Position numbers and translations under genes: made by a program | Part shown: positions 1 through 8,759 of the stretch, one piece after another | How positions within the stretch are numbered: the stretch's first letter is position 1 | Layout of the letters: each line of letters begins with the position of its first letter | The notes under the pieces: generated by a model | The model's database searches: none | Told to the model about the DNA's origin: nothing | The model's input: the letters and a program-made list of their open reading frames with translations, nothing else | Assembly (NCBI GenBank): GCA_044226395.1 | Contig: JBGAHD010000003.1 | Coordinates: forward strand, 868,001 to 932,000 | Reading direction: 5' to 3' | Length of the DNA: 64,000 nucleotides | Source of the DNA: JBGAHD01 sp044226395 | GTDB lineage: Bacteria > Pseudomonadota > Gammaproteobacteria > Xanthomonadales > Ahniellaceae

Positions 1-1
1 G

Positions 2-1795
2 ATTCGCGTGGTGATCGAAGCGCACGCGGCCACGCAAGTCGCCGTGCCCTTGCCCAATGACGAGCGTCTCGTCGCCGTGGAGCGGCTGACGGTCGATGGT
101 CGCGGCGATGTCGGCGTATTGCGTCGCGACGGCGGCGAGGCCTGGATCGTGCTCGATCGCGGCGTGCATCGCATCGAGCTGCAATTGCGCGCGGCCGACG
201 CCGACAAGATCGCGCTCGCGTTTCCGCTGCGTCCGGCCGAAGTGCATGTCACGGGCGATGGGTGGGAGTTCAATGGCCTGCGCCAAGCGACCTTGCTGAC
301 CGACACGCTGGAACTGGTGCGCGTGCGCGAAGGCACGAGCGCGGCCACGGCGACCGTGGCGCAACAGTTCCCGGCCTTCGTGGTCGTGCATCGCTATTTC
401 GATCTCGATCTCGACTGGTCGCTGCGCTCGGTGGCCATGCGCTTGGCGCCGGCCGAGGCGGGCTTTTCGGTCAACGTGCCCTTGGTGGCGGGCGAGCGCG
501 TGCTCAGTTCCGAGCTCAAGGTGGAGGGCGGTCGCGTCGTGGTGCCGATTCAAGCGGGGCAGGCGTCGGCCGAATGGTTGTCGCAATTGCCGCGCACCGA
601 CACGATCACGCTCGAAGCGCCCACGCTCAACAGTCACGCCGAGATCTGGTACGTGCGCGCGAGTCCGACCTGGAACCTGCAATTCGCCGGCGTGCCGGTG
701 GTGCAATCGGGCGCGGTCGAAGAAGGTTACTTGCACGAGTTCCATCCCTTGCCGGGCGAGAAGCTGCTGCTGACCGTCGGCCGTCCCGATGCCTTGCCGG
801 GCAACACCGTGGCGATCGACGGCGCGCGCCTGGATACGCGCATGGGACAACGCGCGACCGAATACACGCTGAGCCTCGATCTGCGCGCGACCCAAGGCGG
901 CCAGCACGTGATCCGCATTCCGGCCGAAGGCGAGGTGCTGTCGGTCACGCTCGATGGTCAGGCGCTCAACGTCCGTCCCGAAGGTGGCAAGCTGAGTCTG
1001 CCCCTGCATCCGGGCTCGCAGAAAGCCACCGTGCAATGGCGCTCGGCGCAGGAGATTCCGGTGTTCGCCAGCACGCCGGAAGTGGCGCTGGGCGCGCCGG
1101 CGTCGAATCTGACGCTTGACGTGCAGCTGCCGGAGAATCGCTGGGTCCTGCTCACCGAAGGGCCGCGTATCGGGCCGGCCGTGCTGTATTGGGGCGAATT
1201 GGTGGTGATGATTCTGATCGCGTTGCTGCTCGCCAAGACCAAGCGCACGGTGCTGCGATTCCGCGACTGGTTGTTGCTGGGCTTGGGCTTCTCGACGTTC
1301 AACTGGTACGCGCTGGCGCTATTCGTGGGTTGGCTGTTCGCACTCGACGCGCGCGCGCGGTGGGCCAAGACCGAGAGACACCTCGCCTTCGTGCTCGGTC
1401 AGATCGTGCTCGCGGGTTTGACCGTCTTCGCGCTGGGGGTGTTGATCGTCACGATCGGTGAAGGCCTGGTCGGCAAGCCAGACATGCACGTCGAGGGCAA
1501 CAACTCGTACGCGTATTCCCTGCATTGGTTCCAGGACAAGACCAACGATCTGATGCCCGTGGCCACGGTCACGACCTTGTCGATCTATTGGTACAAGGCC
1601 GCGATGCTGGCGTGGGCCCTGTGGTTGGCGACGGCGTTGACGCGTTGGTTGCGCTGGGGTTGGGACTGTTACTCGACCGGTGGTCTGTGGCGCGCGCTGG
1701 CCAAGCCCAAGCCCGCCGTCGCGACCGCCACGACGACGGCCGCCGCGACGCCCGCGCCCACGGCGACGCCCGCGCCGAAAGCGCCCGATGCCTGA
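2..1795 (+). CDS. C-terminal part of a multi-pass membrane protein, cut by the window edge
   Basis: The frame is open from base 2, so the gene begins outside the window; the GTG at 8 is probably internal. The first 380 or so residues are soluble and rich in alternating hydrophobic residues, as in beta-sandwich domains. The rest holds about four to six membrane segments (roughly residues 392-410, 418-450, 458-488 and 520-545) and ends in an Ala/Pro/Thr-rich cytoplasmic-type tail. I do not recognise a characterised family. The layout, a large extracytoplasmic region followed by a membrane bundle, fits an envelope protein. Its stop overlaps the prmC start by 8 bases, so the two are probably translated from one message. 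Function unknown. Confidence 0.8.
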   Translation: MRVVIEAHAATQVAVPLPNDERLVAVERLTVDGRGDVGVLRRDGGEAWIVLDRGVHRIELQLRAADADKIALAFPLRPAEVHVTGDGWEFNGLRQATLLTDTLELVRVREGTSAATATVAQQFPAFVVVHRYFDLDLDWSLRSVAMRLAPAEAGFSVNVPLVAGERVLSSELKVEGGRVVVPIQAGQASAEWLSQLPRTDTITLEAPTLNSHAEIWYVRASPTWNLQFAGVPVVQSGAVEEGYLHEFHPLPGEKLLLTVGRPDALPGNTVAIDGARLDTRMGQRATEYTLSLDLRATQGGQHVIRIPAEGEVLSVTLDGQALNVRPEGGKLSLPLHPGSQKATVQWRSAQEIPVFASTPEVALGAPASNLTLDVQLPENRWVLLTEGPRIGPAVLYWGELVVMILIALLLAKTKRTVLRFRDWLLLGLGFSTFNWYALALFVGWLFALDARARWAKTERHLAFVLGQIVLAGLTVFALGVLIVTIGEGLVGKPDMHVEGNNSYAYSLHWFQDKTNDLMPVATVTTLSIYWYKAAMLAWALWLATALTRWLRWGWDCYSTGGLWRALAKPKPAVATATTTAAATPAPTATPAPKAPDA

Positions 1796-2639
1796 GTCGC
1801 GATCCTCGTCGATTCGCGATCTGACGCGCGCGGCCGTGGCCACCCTGGCCACGGCCGACGCGCGCGCCGAAGTGGATTTGCTGCTCGGGCACGTGCTCGG
1901 TCGAGATCGCGCGTGGTTGTTCGCGCATGACGATGTCGTGCCCAGCGAGGATCAGGCCGCGCGCTTTCGCGAACTCGTGATCGCGCGCGCCGGCGGCACG
2001 CCGATCGCGTACTTGCTGGGCACGCGCGATTTCTGGACCTTGTCTTTGAACGTGTCGCCGGCCGTGTTGATTCCGCGCCCGGAGACTGAGTTGCTGGTGG
2101 AACTCGCGATCGCGCGCGCCGATGCGCCCGAGCAGTGTCGCGTGCTCGATCTCGGCACCGGCTCCGGCGCGATCGCCTTGGCCATCGCCACGCAGCGGCC
2201 GCGCTGGTCGGTGACGGCGACCGACGCCTCGGACGAGGCGCTGACCGTCGCGCGCGCCAACGCGGCGAGCGCGGGGCTCGAGCATGTGCGCTTCGTCGCC
2301 GGTGATTGGTACGCGGCGGTGAAGGACGCGCGCTTTGATCTGATCGTCAGCAATCCGCCTTACATCCGCGCCGATGATCATCATCTGCGCGAGGGCGATC
2401 TGCGTTTCGAGCCGATGCATGCCTTGGCCTCGGGGCCCGATGGCCTGGACGATCTGAGGCGCATCGTCGCCGGCGCGCCCGCGCATCTGGCCTCGCGCGG
2501 CTGGCTCGGGGTCGAGCATGGTCATGATCAGGGCGCGGACGTGCGCGCTTTGTTCGACGCCGCCGGTTTTCGCGCGGTCGTCAGCGCGCGCGATCTGGCC
2601 GGGCATGAACGCGTGACGCACGGCGAGTGGCGCGCGTGA
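1788..2639 (+). CDS. prmC: Peptide chain release factor N5-glutamine methyltransferase PrmC (HemK)
   Basis: PrmC methylates the glutamine of the GGQ motif in release factors RF1 and RF2 with S-adenosylmethionine, which raises termination efficiency. The 283-residue product has an N-terminal helical domain (about 1-90), the IPRPETE segment near 95-101, the SAM-binding loop DLGTGSGAIAL at 121-131 and the catalytic NPPY motif at 189-192, all hallmarks of the family, and its length is normal. The ATG at 1788 is chosen because the protein then begins where known PrmC proteins begin, and it overlaps the preceding stop. The frame stays open upstream to 1680 but codes for a low-complexity Arg/Pro stretch. 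Here prmC is not next to prfA, its usual partner. Confidence 0.95.
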   Translation: MPESRSSSIRDLTRAAVATLATADARAEVDLLLGHVLGRDRAWLFAHDDVVPSEDQAARFRELVIARAGGTPIAYLLGTRDFWTLSLNVSPAVLIPRPETELLVELAIARADAPEQCRVLDLGTGSGAIALAIATQRPRWSVTATDASDEALTVARANAASAGLEHVRFVAGDWYAAVKDARFDLIVSNPPYIRADDHHLREGDLRFEPMHALASGPDGLDDLRRIVAGAPAHLASRGWLGVEHGHDQGADVRALFDAAGFRAVVSARDLAGHERVTHGEWRA

Positions 2640-2698
2640 TGTCGCGCGCGCGAAGCCGCCGCTAGCTTCACGCATGCCGTGTTTGGCAGGATGAGCGC

Positions 2699-3847
2699 AT
2701 GTCGTCGCCGTCCCGTTTGATCGCCACGTATCTCGTCGCCGCCGCGCCGGGCGAGATCGCGCGCATCGCGCGCTTCATCGCTTACGAGCAGACGGTGGAG
2801 CTGCCCGAGTCCCTCGTGCGCGATCCGCGCTTGCTGGCCGAAGTCGTGGGCGAGGTGCTCGACATCGTCGACGATGCCGTGCCCGGCCGCTATCACGTGC
2901 GCGTGGCCTATCGCATCGAACTGGCCTCGCGGCAATTGAGTCAGCTGTTGAATCTGCTCTACGGCAATGTCTCGATGCACGCCGACATTCGCCTGCTCGA
3001 GGTGCAATGGCCGGATGAGTTGCTCGCGCAGTTTCGCGGCCCGCGCTACGGCATCGACGGCTTGCGCGAGCTGCTGGGCGTGCACGGTCGGCCCTTGCTC
3101 GCGACGGCGGCGAAACCGCGCGGCATCGGCGATGACGCGCTGGCCGCGATCGTGCGTGAGTTCGCGTTGGGCGGTGGCGACATCGTCAAGGACGATCAGA
3201 ACTTGGTCTCGCCCGATTTCGTCACGTTCAAGGCGCGCATCGAGGCCTGCGCCAACGCGGTCGATGAAGCCAACGCGCGCACGGGCCGTCGGTGTTTGTA
3301 TCTGCCGCATCTCGCCGCGCCGCATGGCGAGCTCGACCGTTACGCCGAATTCATCTCGCGTCGCGGCCTGCGTGGCGTGCTGATGTGTCCGATGGTGATG
3401 GGGCCCGACACCGCGCGCGATCTCGCCGAGCGTCATGGGCTGCTGTACATGGCGCACCCGACCATGACCGGCACCTTCACCAACAGCGCCACGCAGGGCA
3501 TCAGTCACGGCTTGTTGCTGGGCACCTTCCTGCGCTTGGGTGGCGCGGATATCTCGGTGTTCGTCGCGCCGGGCGGACGCTTCGCCTACACGCAGGCGCA
3601 GTGCGATGAGATCGCGCATGGCATGCGTTCACCGCTGGGGTCGATTCGGCCGGGCTGGCCTTCGCCGGGCGGCGGCATGCGCTTCGACTTGCTCGCGACG
3701 CTGTGCGCGCTCTATGGGCCCGACACGGTGTTTTTGGTCGGTGGCGATCTGCTGGGGCGCTCGCCGGATCTCGCGCGCAACACGCGGGAGTTTCTCGACG
3801 AAATTCGCGCGCACTCGCGCGAGCGCTTGGTGGCGCCCGCGACGTGA
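2699..3847 (+). CDS. RuBisCO-like protein 1 (form IV RuBisCO large-subunit homologue)
   Basis: This 382-residue protein has a RuBisCO-type N-terminal domain (about 5-125) and a TIM-barrel domain. Aligned by motif with true RuBisCO, the first active-site lysine is kept (K139 in AKPRG) but the second is Arg141. The carbamylation motif reads KDDQN (K164-N168), so a metal-ligand glutamate is replaced by Gln167. H253 may match the catalytic histidine, and a Ser-Pro-Gly-Gly segment near 322-325 resembles the phosphate-binding region. Such changes rule out ordinary CO2 fixation; known RLPs act as enolases or isomerases on sugar phosphates, as in methionine salvage or apionate breakdown. An AGGAT ribosome site precedes the ATG. 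It lies 59 bp after prmC and converges on dxs. The substrate is unknown. Confidence 0.85.
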   Translation: MSSPSRLIATYLVAAAPGEIARIARFIAYEQTVELPESLVRDPRLLAEVVGEVLDIVDDAVPGRYHVRVAYRIELASRQLSQLLNLLYGNVSMHADIRLLEVQWPDELLAQFRGPRYGIDGLRELLGVHGRPLLATAAKPRGIGDDALAAIVREFALGGGDIVKDDQNLVSPDFVTFKARIEACANAVDEANARTGRRCLYLPHLAAPHGELDRYAEFISRRGLRGVLMCPMVMGPDTARDLAERHGLLYMAHPTMTGTFTNSATQGISHGLLLGTFLRLGGADISVFVAPGGRFAYTQAQCDEIAHGMRSPLGSIRPGWPSPGGGMRFDLLATLCALYGPDTVFLVGGDLLGRSPDLARNTREFLDEIRAHSRERLVAPAT

Positions 3848-3869
3848 TGTGTTGAGTCGTTGAACGAAC

Positions 3870-3896
3870 GGTGACGCGACTTTAGGCCGCGTCACC
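3870..3896. terminator. Hairpin between the convergent RLP1 and dxs genes
   Basis: A perfect 9-bp stem (GGTGACGCG with CGCGTCACC) closes a 9-base loop at the junction of the two convergent genes. It overlaps the last codons of dxs. There is no clear T-tract on either strand, so it may act as a weak bidirectional terminator or simply protect the 3' ends. Confidence 0.5.
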
Positions 3897-5789
3897 CGCG
3901 TGGCGCGGACGCGCGCCGATCAGATCCGGCCAGCGACGCGCGATCGCGGCGCGAATGCCGGCCACGTCGAGACCGCAGGCCGCGAGCAACTGTTCGCGCG
4001 AGGCATGCTCGAGGAATTCATCGGGCAGACCCAGATGCAGGATCGAGGTCTCCACGCCTTGCGCGGCGAGCAACTCCGCCACCGCGCTGCCGGCGCCGCC
4101 TTGCACGGCGTTGTCTTCGACCGTGACCAGCGCCGCGTGCGTGCGCGCGAGCTCCAGCACCAGGTTGGCGTCAAGCGGCTTGATGAAGCGCATGTTGACC
4201 ACGGTCGCGCCGAGTTCGCGCGCCACCGCCTCGGCCGGCGCGACCATCGCGCCGAACGCGAGCAGGGCCAAGCGATCACCGCGCGCGCGCACTTCGGCCT
4301 TGCCGATGGGCAGCACGGTCAGCGCCGGATCGATCTTCACGCCAGGGCCGGAACCGCGCGGATAACGCACGGCCGCGGGGCCGGCGTGACGAAAGCCGGT
4401 GGTGAGCATCTGGCGGCATTCGTTCTCGTCGGCCGGCGCCATCACCACCATGTTGGGGATGCAGCGCAGATAACTCAGATCGAAGGTGCCCGCGTGCGTG
4501 GCGCCATCGGGACCGACCACGCCGCCGCGATCGATCGCGAACAGCACGTCGAGATTCTGCAGCGCCACGTCATGGATCAACTGATCGTAAGCGCGCTGCA
4601 GGAACGTGGAATAGATCGCCACCACGGGTTTCGCGCCTTCGCAAGCCATGCCGGCGGCGAGCGTGACGCTGTGCTGCTCGGCGATGCCGACATCGAAATA
4701 GCGCTGCGGGAATTCCTGCGAGAAGCGCACCAGGCCCGAGCCCTCGCGCATGGCCGGCGTGATGCCGAGCAGGCGATCGTCGTCGCGCGCCATGTCGCAC
4801 AGCCAATCGCTGAACACTTGCGTGTACGTGGGCTTGCCCGAGCCGGGCTTCTTGAGCACGCCGACCTTGGGATCGAAGGGGCCGACCGCGTGATACTCGA
4901 TCTGATCGCGCTCGGCGCGCTCGTAGCCCTTGCCCTTGGTAGTGATCACGTGCAACAGCTGCGGGCCGTTGAAGTTCTTCAGCGTGCGCAGCGCCTGCAC
5001 CAGTTGCGGCAAGTCGTGGCCATCGATCGGGCCGGTGTAGCGGAAGCCGAATTCCTCGAACAAGGTGCTGGGCACGAACATGCCCTTCCAGTGTTCTTCC
5101 CAGCGGCGCATGAAGCGCCACGCGAACGAGCCACGCTTGAGCAGGCGCTTGCCGCGTTCGCGCATCTGGTTGAGCGTGTCCGAGGTCATCATGCGCGCCA
5201 GCATCTTGGTCAGGCCGCCGACGTTCTCGGAGATCGACATGCGATTGTCGTTGAGGATCACCAGCAGGTTCGGCTCGGGCTCGATGTCGCCGCCGTGATT
5301 GAGCGCCTCGAAGGCCATGCCGGCGGTCATCGCGCCATCGCCGATCACGGCGACGATGCGACGCGGATCGTTCTTGCGCTGCGCGGCGATGGCCATGCCC
5401 AGGGCGGCGCCGATCGACGTCGACGAATGGCCGACGCCGAACGTGTCGTATTCGCTCTCGTGACGGGTCGGAAACGGCGCCAGACCGTCCTTTTGCTTGA
5501 TCGATTCGATCCGATCGCGACGACCGGTGAGAATCTTGTGCGGATAGCACTGATGACCCACGTCCCAGACCAGCCGATCCTCGGGCGTGTCGTACAGATA
5601 ATGCAGGGCCACGGTGAGCTCGACCACGCCCAGGCCCGCCGCGAAATGCCCGCCCGAGCGCGACACCGATTCGATCAGGTATTCGCGCAATTCGCGGGCG
5701 ATCTCGGGCAGTTCGGCCTCGGCGAAGCCGCGCAGGTCGCGCGGCGATTCGATGCGGGCGAGCCGCGGGTAGCGTTGGGCGTCGATCAT
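3882..5789 (-). CDS. dxs: 1-deoxy-D-xylulose-5-phosphate synthase
   Basis: DXS condenses pyruvate and glyceraldehyde 3-phosphate to DXP, the entry point of the MEP isoprenoid pathway and a precursor of thiamine and pyridoxal. The 635-residue product carries the thiamine-diphosphate features expected: GGHFA near residue 46-50, WDVGHQ near 75-80, the GDGAMTAG cofactor and metal motif at 150-157, LNDN at 179-182, and GIAEQH holding the catalytic glutamate in the second half. Length and motifs are canonical, so it could be the housekeeping enzyme. AGGAAAGG precedes the ATG. It lies 78 bp downstream of RLP2 on the same strand, the last gene of a set with RLP2, an IspD-like enzyme and a glycerophosphotransferase-like enzyme. 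That raises the possibility that its DXP feeds a local pathway. Confidence 0.95.
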   Translation of the reverse strand: MIDAQRYPRLARIESPRDLRGFAEAELPEIARELREYLIESVSRSGGHFAAGLGVVELTVALHYLYDTPEDRLVWDVGHQCYPHKILTGRRDRIESIKQKDGLAPFPTRHESEYDTFGVGHSSTSIGAALGMAIAAQRKNDPRRIVAVIGDGAMTAGMAFEALNHGGDIEPEPNLLVILNDNRMSISENVGGLTKMLARMMTSDTLNQMRERGKRLLKRGSFAWRFMRRWEEHWKGMFVPSTLFEEFGFRYTGPIDGHDLPQLVQALRTLKNFNGPQLLHVITTKGKGYERAERDQIEYHAVGPFDPKVGVLKKPGSGKPTYTQVFSDWLCDMARDDDRLLGITPAMREGSGLVRFSQEFPQRYFDVGIAEQHSVTLAAGMACEGAKPVVAIYSTFLQRAYDQLIHDVALQNLDVLFAIDRGGVVGPDGATHAGTFDLSYLRCIPNMVVMAPADENECRQMLTTGFRHAGPAAVRYPRGSGPGVKIDPALTVLPIGKAEVRARGDRLALLAFGAMVAPAEAVARELGATVVNMRFIKPLDANLVLELARTHAALVTVEDNAVQGGAGSAVAELLAAQGVETSILHLGLPDEFLEHASREQLLAACGLDVAGIRAAIARRWPDLIGARPRHAGDAA

Positions 5790-5866
5790 GTCCTTTCCTT
5801 GGCCGCTATTGTCGGACAGCGGCCGGCCGGGGACAAGGCAGGGCGATGGCCGAACGCGGGCGCGAT

Positions 5867-7123
5867 TCAGCCCGACAGGCGCTGCCAGGCCGCGCGAAAC
5901 GCCTGCGCGCCCGCGCGCGGACCGTGGTCGTGCTCGTCCACGGCCGAGGCCACGATCAACATGAAATCGCCGTCACCGCACAGGGAAACGTAGTCGCCCA
6001 GTTCCTCGGCGCGCTTGCCGCCGGCGAGCACCGGCAAGCAGGGACGAATGCCGCCCCAAGGCGCGCGCAGCGCGTCGAGGCAGGCGCGCGTGAGCGTGGC
6101 GTCACAGCTGGCGGTGGCGAATTCACCGGGCAACAACGCCAGATCGGCGCCGGCCAGGCGCGCCAGCCGCAACCACAGCGGCGCGGCGATGCCCAGGCGC
6201 GGCGCGCGCGTGAGCGCGTCGGCGCCGGTGTTGTGCGCGAGCGCGGCCAGATCGCGCGTGCCGGTGAGACGGCGCAGCGCGGTGAATCCTTGCAAACCGG
6301 GCGCGATCAGGCCGCCGAGCGCCTCGGCGCGCGCGGCGATCTCGGCCAGCACGCCGGGATCCTCGTCGCCTTGATCGATCAGACTCACGAAGAAGCCCTT
6401 GCGCTCGCCGGTCTCCGCGCCGAGCGCGCGCGTGAGTTCGGCGAACGCGCGCCAGCGCTCGCGCACGGGCGAGGGCGCGTGGTGCGGCGTCAGCTCATCG
6501 TCCTTGATCAGGTCGAAACCCCCGCGCAGCACTTCGGCGCTGATCGCGAGCATCGACGCGGTGTCGAGCCCCAAGGCCGGTCGCGTCGAACGACACAGCA
6601 GCGGACGATGCGCCACCGCGGCGCGCGCGCGCAGACCGGCGATGCCCATGGCCGGGCCGCGATAGCGCGCGAGCAAGGTCTCGGGCAGTTCCAAGGTTTC
6701 CAGTCGCACGGCGCGCAGAAAGCCCAGGCGCGGCAATTCGCCGTAGACGTGATTGAGCAGCGCATCGACGCCGCGACCGAGATTGTCGATGGCGAAGGCG
6801 ATCGTCACTTCCGCGCGCAGGGCGCTGCCATCGGCGTCGACATAAATCGGCGTGCGCAACGAATACTCGGGCAACAGCGCCTCGCCAGCCGCGCCAAGTA
6901 CGCGCACATCGACCACGCGCGCGGTGCGCGCCGACAGATCGGGCGCGCCGGTGGCGAGTCTCGTCGTGCACACGCTTTGCTCGCGCGCCATGCCCAGCGC
7001 CGCCAGGTCGGGCGGCGCGGCGGTTTCGATGGTGTAGCGGGCGAACGCGTAACGGTCGCGATCAAGGCCGTCGTGCCAGCGGAACATCGCGGCGTCGTGG
7101 GCGTGCAGGTTTTCCGAACTCAT
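5867..7123 (-). CDS. RuBisCO-like protein 2 (divergent form IV homologue)
   Basis: This 418-residue protein keeps the RuBisCO large-subunit layout, with an N-terminal alpha/beta domain (about 20-165) and a barrel. The carbamylation motif is intact as KDDE (K207-E210), but both active-site lysines of the KPK motif are replaced: the segment reads STRPALGL, with Arg181 and Ala183. The histidine region of true RuBisCO is not recognisable. It is therefore non-carboxylating, and complementary in its losses to RLP1, which keeps the first lysine but loses the glutamate. The ATG at 7123 overlaps the stop of the IspD-like gene by four bases (ATGA), so the two are translationally coupled. The frame is open upstream to 7177 inside that gene. 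The family is clear from the motifs; the reaction is unknown. Confidence 0.8.
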   Translation of the reverse strand: MSSENLHAHDAAMFRWHDGLDRDRYAFARYTIETAAPPDLAALGMAREQSVCTTRLATGAPDLSARTARVVDVRVLGAAGEALLPEYSLRTPIYVDADGSALRAEVTIAFAIDNLGRGVDALLNHVYGELPRLGFLRAVRLETLELPETLLARYRGPAMGIAGLRARAAVAHRPLLCRSTRPALGLDTASMLAISAEVLRGGFDLIKDDELTPHHAPSPVRERWRAFAELTRALGAETGERKGFFVSLIDQGDEDPGVLAEIAARAEALGGLIAPGLQGFTALRRLTGTRDLAALAHNTGADALTRAPRLGIAAPLWLRLARLAGADLALLPGEFATASCDATLTRACLDALRAPWGGIRPCLPVLAGGKRAEELGDYVSLCGDGDFMLIVASAVDEHDHGPRAGAQAFRAAWQRLSG

Positions 7124-7797
7124 GGTGTTTCTTCCTGATCGATCATCGGCGCGATGACCTGGCGCGCGATCGCCCAATCCAGGGCGTGGGTGATCTTGAT
7201 GTTGCGCGACTCGCCGGGCACGGCCGCGAATGTCACTCCATTACGCAATCCGGCCTGCCAAAGTGTCTGCGCCGCGAGCAAATCGTCGGCGGCGAACACG
7301 CGCGCGGCCAGATCGCGCCGCAAGACCTGCGGCAATTGCGGTAGGCGATAGTCGTCCGCGGCCAGTTGCGCGTCGACCGCGCCCACGCCGGGCAGGGCCG
7401 CGGGCACGTCGGCGGAAAGAAAGGCGCCGGCCGCGCCGTGCTCCCGCGCGGCCGCGAGCACGGCGCGCGCGAGCCGTTCGCTGACGAAGGGCCGCGTGAC
7501 GTCGAGCACCATCAGCCAATCGCCACTCGCGTGCGCGAACGCGCGCGCGAGCGAAGCATTGCGATGCGCGGCGCCGGCGATCACCGTGACGCCGTCGCCA
7601 ACGAGCGAGCGACAGGCTTCGAGATGGTTTGGTGGCGCGGCGACCACGATCTCGTCGCATACGCGTCGGGCCAGCGCGACCACGCGCTCGAGCAAGCTGC
7701 GATCGCCCAGGCGCAGCAAGGCCTTGGGACCCAGGCCCAGACGAGTGCCTTCGCCGGCGGCGGCGATCAGCGCGCTCACGCGCGAGGCGGCGCTCAC
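7120..7797 (-). CDS. IspD/TarI-like CDP-alcohol cytidylyltransferase
   Basis: The 225-residue protein has the nucleotidyltransferase fold of IspD, which makes CDP-methylerythritol from MEP and CTP, and of TarI, which makes CDP-ribitol. The CTP-binding loop AAGEGTRLGLGPK lies at 13-25. The acidic segment reads LDVTRPF at 98-104 where IspD usually has HDAARPF, keeping the aspartate. A QLPQ segment and a C-terminal KITHALDW segment match the family's later motifs. The departures from IspD and the company of a glycerophosphotransferase-like gene and RLP2 make a specialised role more likely than housekeeping IspD. The start is GTG, overlapping the upstream stop (GTGA). The alcohol phosphate it activates cannot be told from sequence. 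Confidence 0.8.
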   Translation of the reverse strand: MSAASRVSALIAAAGEGTRLGLGPKALLRLGDRSLLERVVALARRVCDEIVVAAPPNHLEACRSLVGDGVTVIAGAAHRNASLARAFAHASGDWLMVLDVTRPFVSERLARAVLAAAREHGAAGAFLSADVPAALPGVGAVDAQLAADDYRLPQLPQVLRRDLAARVFAADDLLAAQTLWQAGLRNGVTFAAVPGESRNIKITHALDWAIARQVIAPMIDQEETP

Positions 7798-8759
7798 GCG
7801 CGATCCAACGACAGCACATGACGCGCGACCCGCTCGGCCGCGCCGCCATCAAAGGTATCGCCGAGCAAGCGACGCGCGTATTCGCGTCGAATCGACGAAC
7901 GCGCGTGCGGTTCGTCGAGGCCGCGACGCACGGCCGCGATCAGACCCTCGACCGAATCGATTTCCTCGCCGAGATCACGCCAGCGCCATTCGATCGCGTC
8001 GGGGTCGTAACGTTCCGGGTTGTCGGCGCGACGCGGGTGCGTGTACAGCACCACTGGCCGATCGAGCGCGAGGAAGTAGAACATCACGCTCGAGGCATCG
8101 GTGAACAGCACGTCGACATCGGCGAGCAGCGGATAGATGTCGACGTCGTCGCCTTCGATCAGACGCAAGGCCTCGTCGCGCTCGGTCAGCGCGCGCAGGC
8201 GCGCGATGCTCAGCGGATCGCGCTCGATGCTGTGCGGATGCGGCTTGAAGGTGATGCGAAGCTCGGGCAAGGCCTCGCGCAAGCGCAGCGGCCAATCGCG
8301 CGGCAGCGCGCGCAGCGAGCTCAGATTTTCGTTGTGCGTCGGCGCGTAAAGCAGATGCGGCCGTGGATCGCGACGCGGCTCGCGCGCGCGGTCATACAAG
8401 GCATCCATCGGCACGAAGCCGGTGATCCAACTGGCCTTGCGCGGCGCCCAGCCGCGTTCAGCATAGGCCTCGCGCGACCACTCGCTCGACAGACACGCGT
8501 AGTCGCAATGGCGCAGCGATTCGGCGACGTAATTCTTGCCGGCGAGACCATGACGGGTCCACACGATTTCGGCATCGGGAATCAGCGCGCGCAGGTGATC
8601 GCGAAAATGTTCGGCCAGCACGACCACGTCGGGCGCGAAGCGCGTCAGCGTCTCGGGATCATCCGTGCGCAGGCAAGTCGCTTGGGTTTCGACGCGACGC
8701 TGCACCGGGTTGAGCATGGCCTGATGAAACGGACTGCTGTGATAAAAGCCAACGCGCAC
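7794..8759 (-). CDS. CDP-glycerol glycerophosphotransferase family protein (TagF/TarL-like)
   Basis: Members of this family transfer a polyol phosphate from a CDP-activated donor to a glycan or lipid, as in teichoic acid and some Gram-negative capsule pathways. The 321-residue product shows the family's landmarks: a TRHG segment at 68-71, LLYAPTHNE at 136-144, KPHPH at 172-176, and a D-V-L-F-T-D-A-S-S-V block followed by ALDRP at 216-235. It has no signal peptide or membrane segment, as expected of a peripheral cytoplasmic enzyme. The start is GTG with a G-rich ribosome site. It is the first gene of the coupled set with the IspD-like enzyme, RLP2 and dxs. The adjacent cytidylyltransferase presumably makes its donor; the acceptor is unknown. 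Confidence 0.85.
   Translation of the reverse strand: MRVGFYHSSPFHQAMLNPVQRRVETQATCLRTDDPETLTRFAPDVVVLAEHFRDHLRALIPDAEIVWTRHGLAGKNYVAESLRHCDYACLSSEWSREAYAERGWAPRKASWITGFVPMDALYDRAREPRRDPRPHLLYAPTHNENLSSLRALPRDWPLRLREALPELRITFKPHPHSIERDPLSIARLRALTERDEALRLIEGDDVDIYPLLADVDVLFTDASSVMFYFLALDRPVVLYTHPRRADNPERYDPDAIEWRWRDLGEEIDSVEGLIAAVRRGLDEPHARSSIRREYARRLLGDTFDGGAAERVARHVLSLDRA

Noticed and set aside
3900..5993. 697-codon open frame on the plus strand
   Set aside because: It is the antisense shadow of dxs; the product is rich in Arg, His and Ala with no family motif, while the minus-strand frame is a clear DXS.
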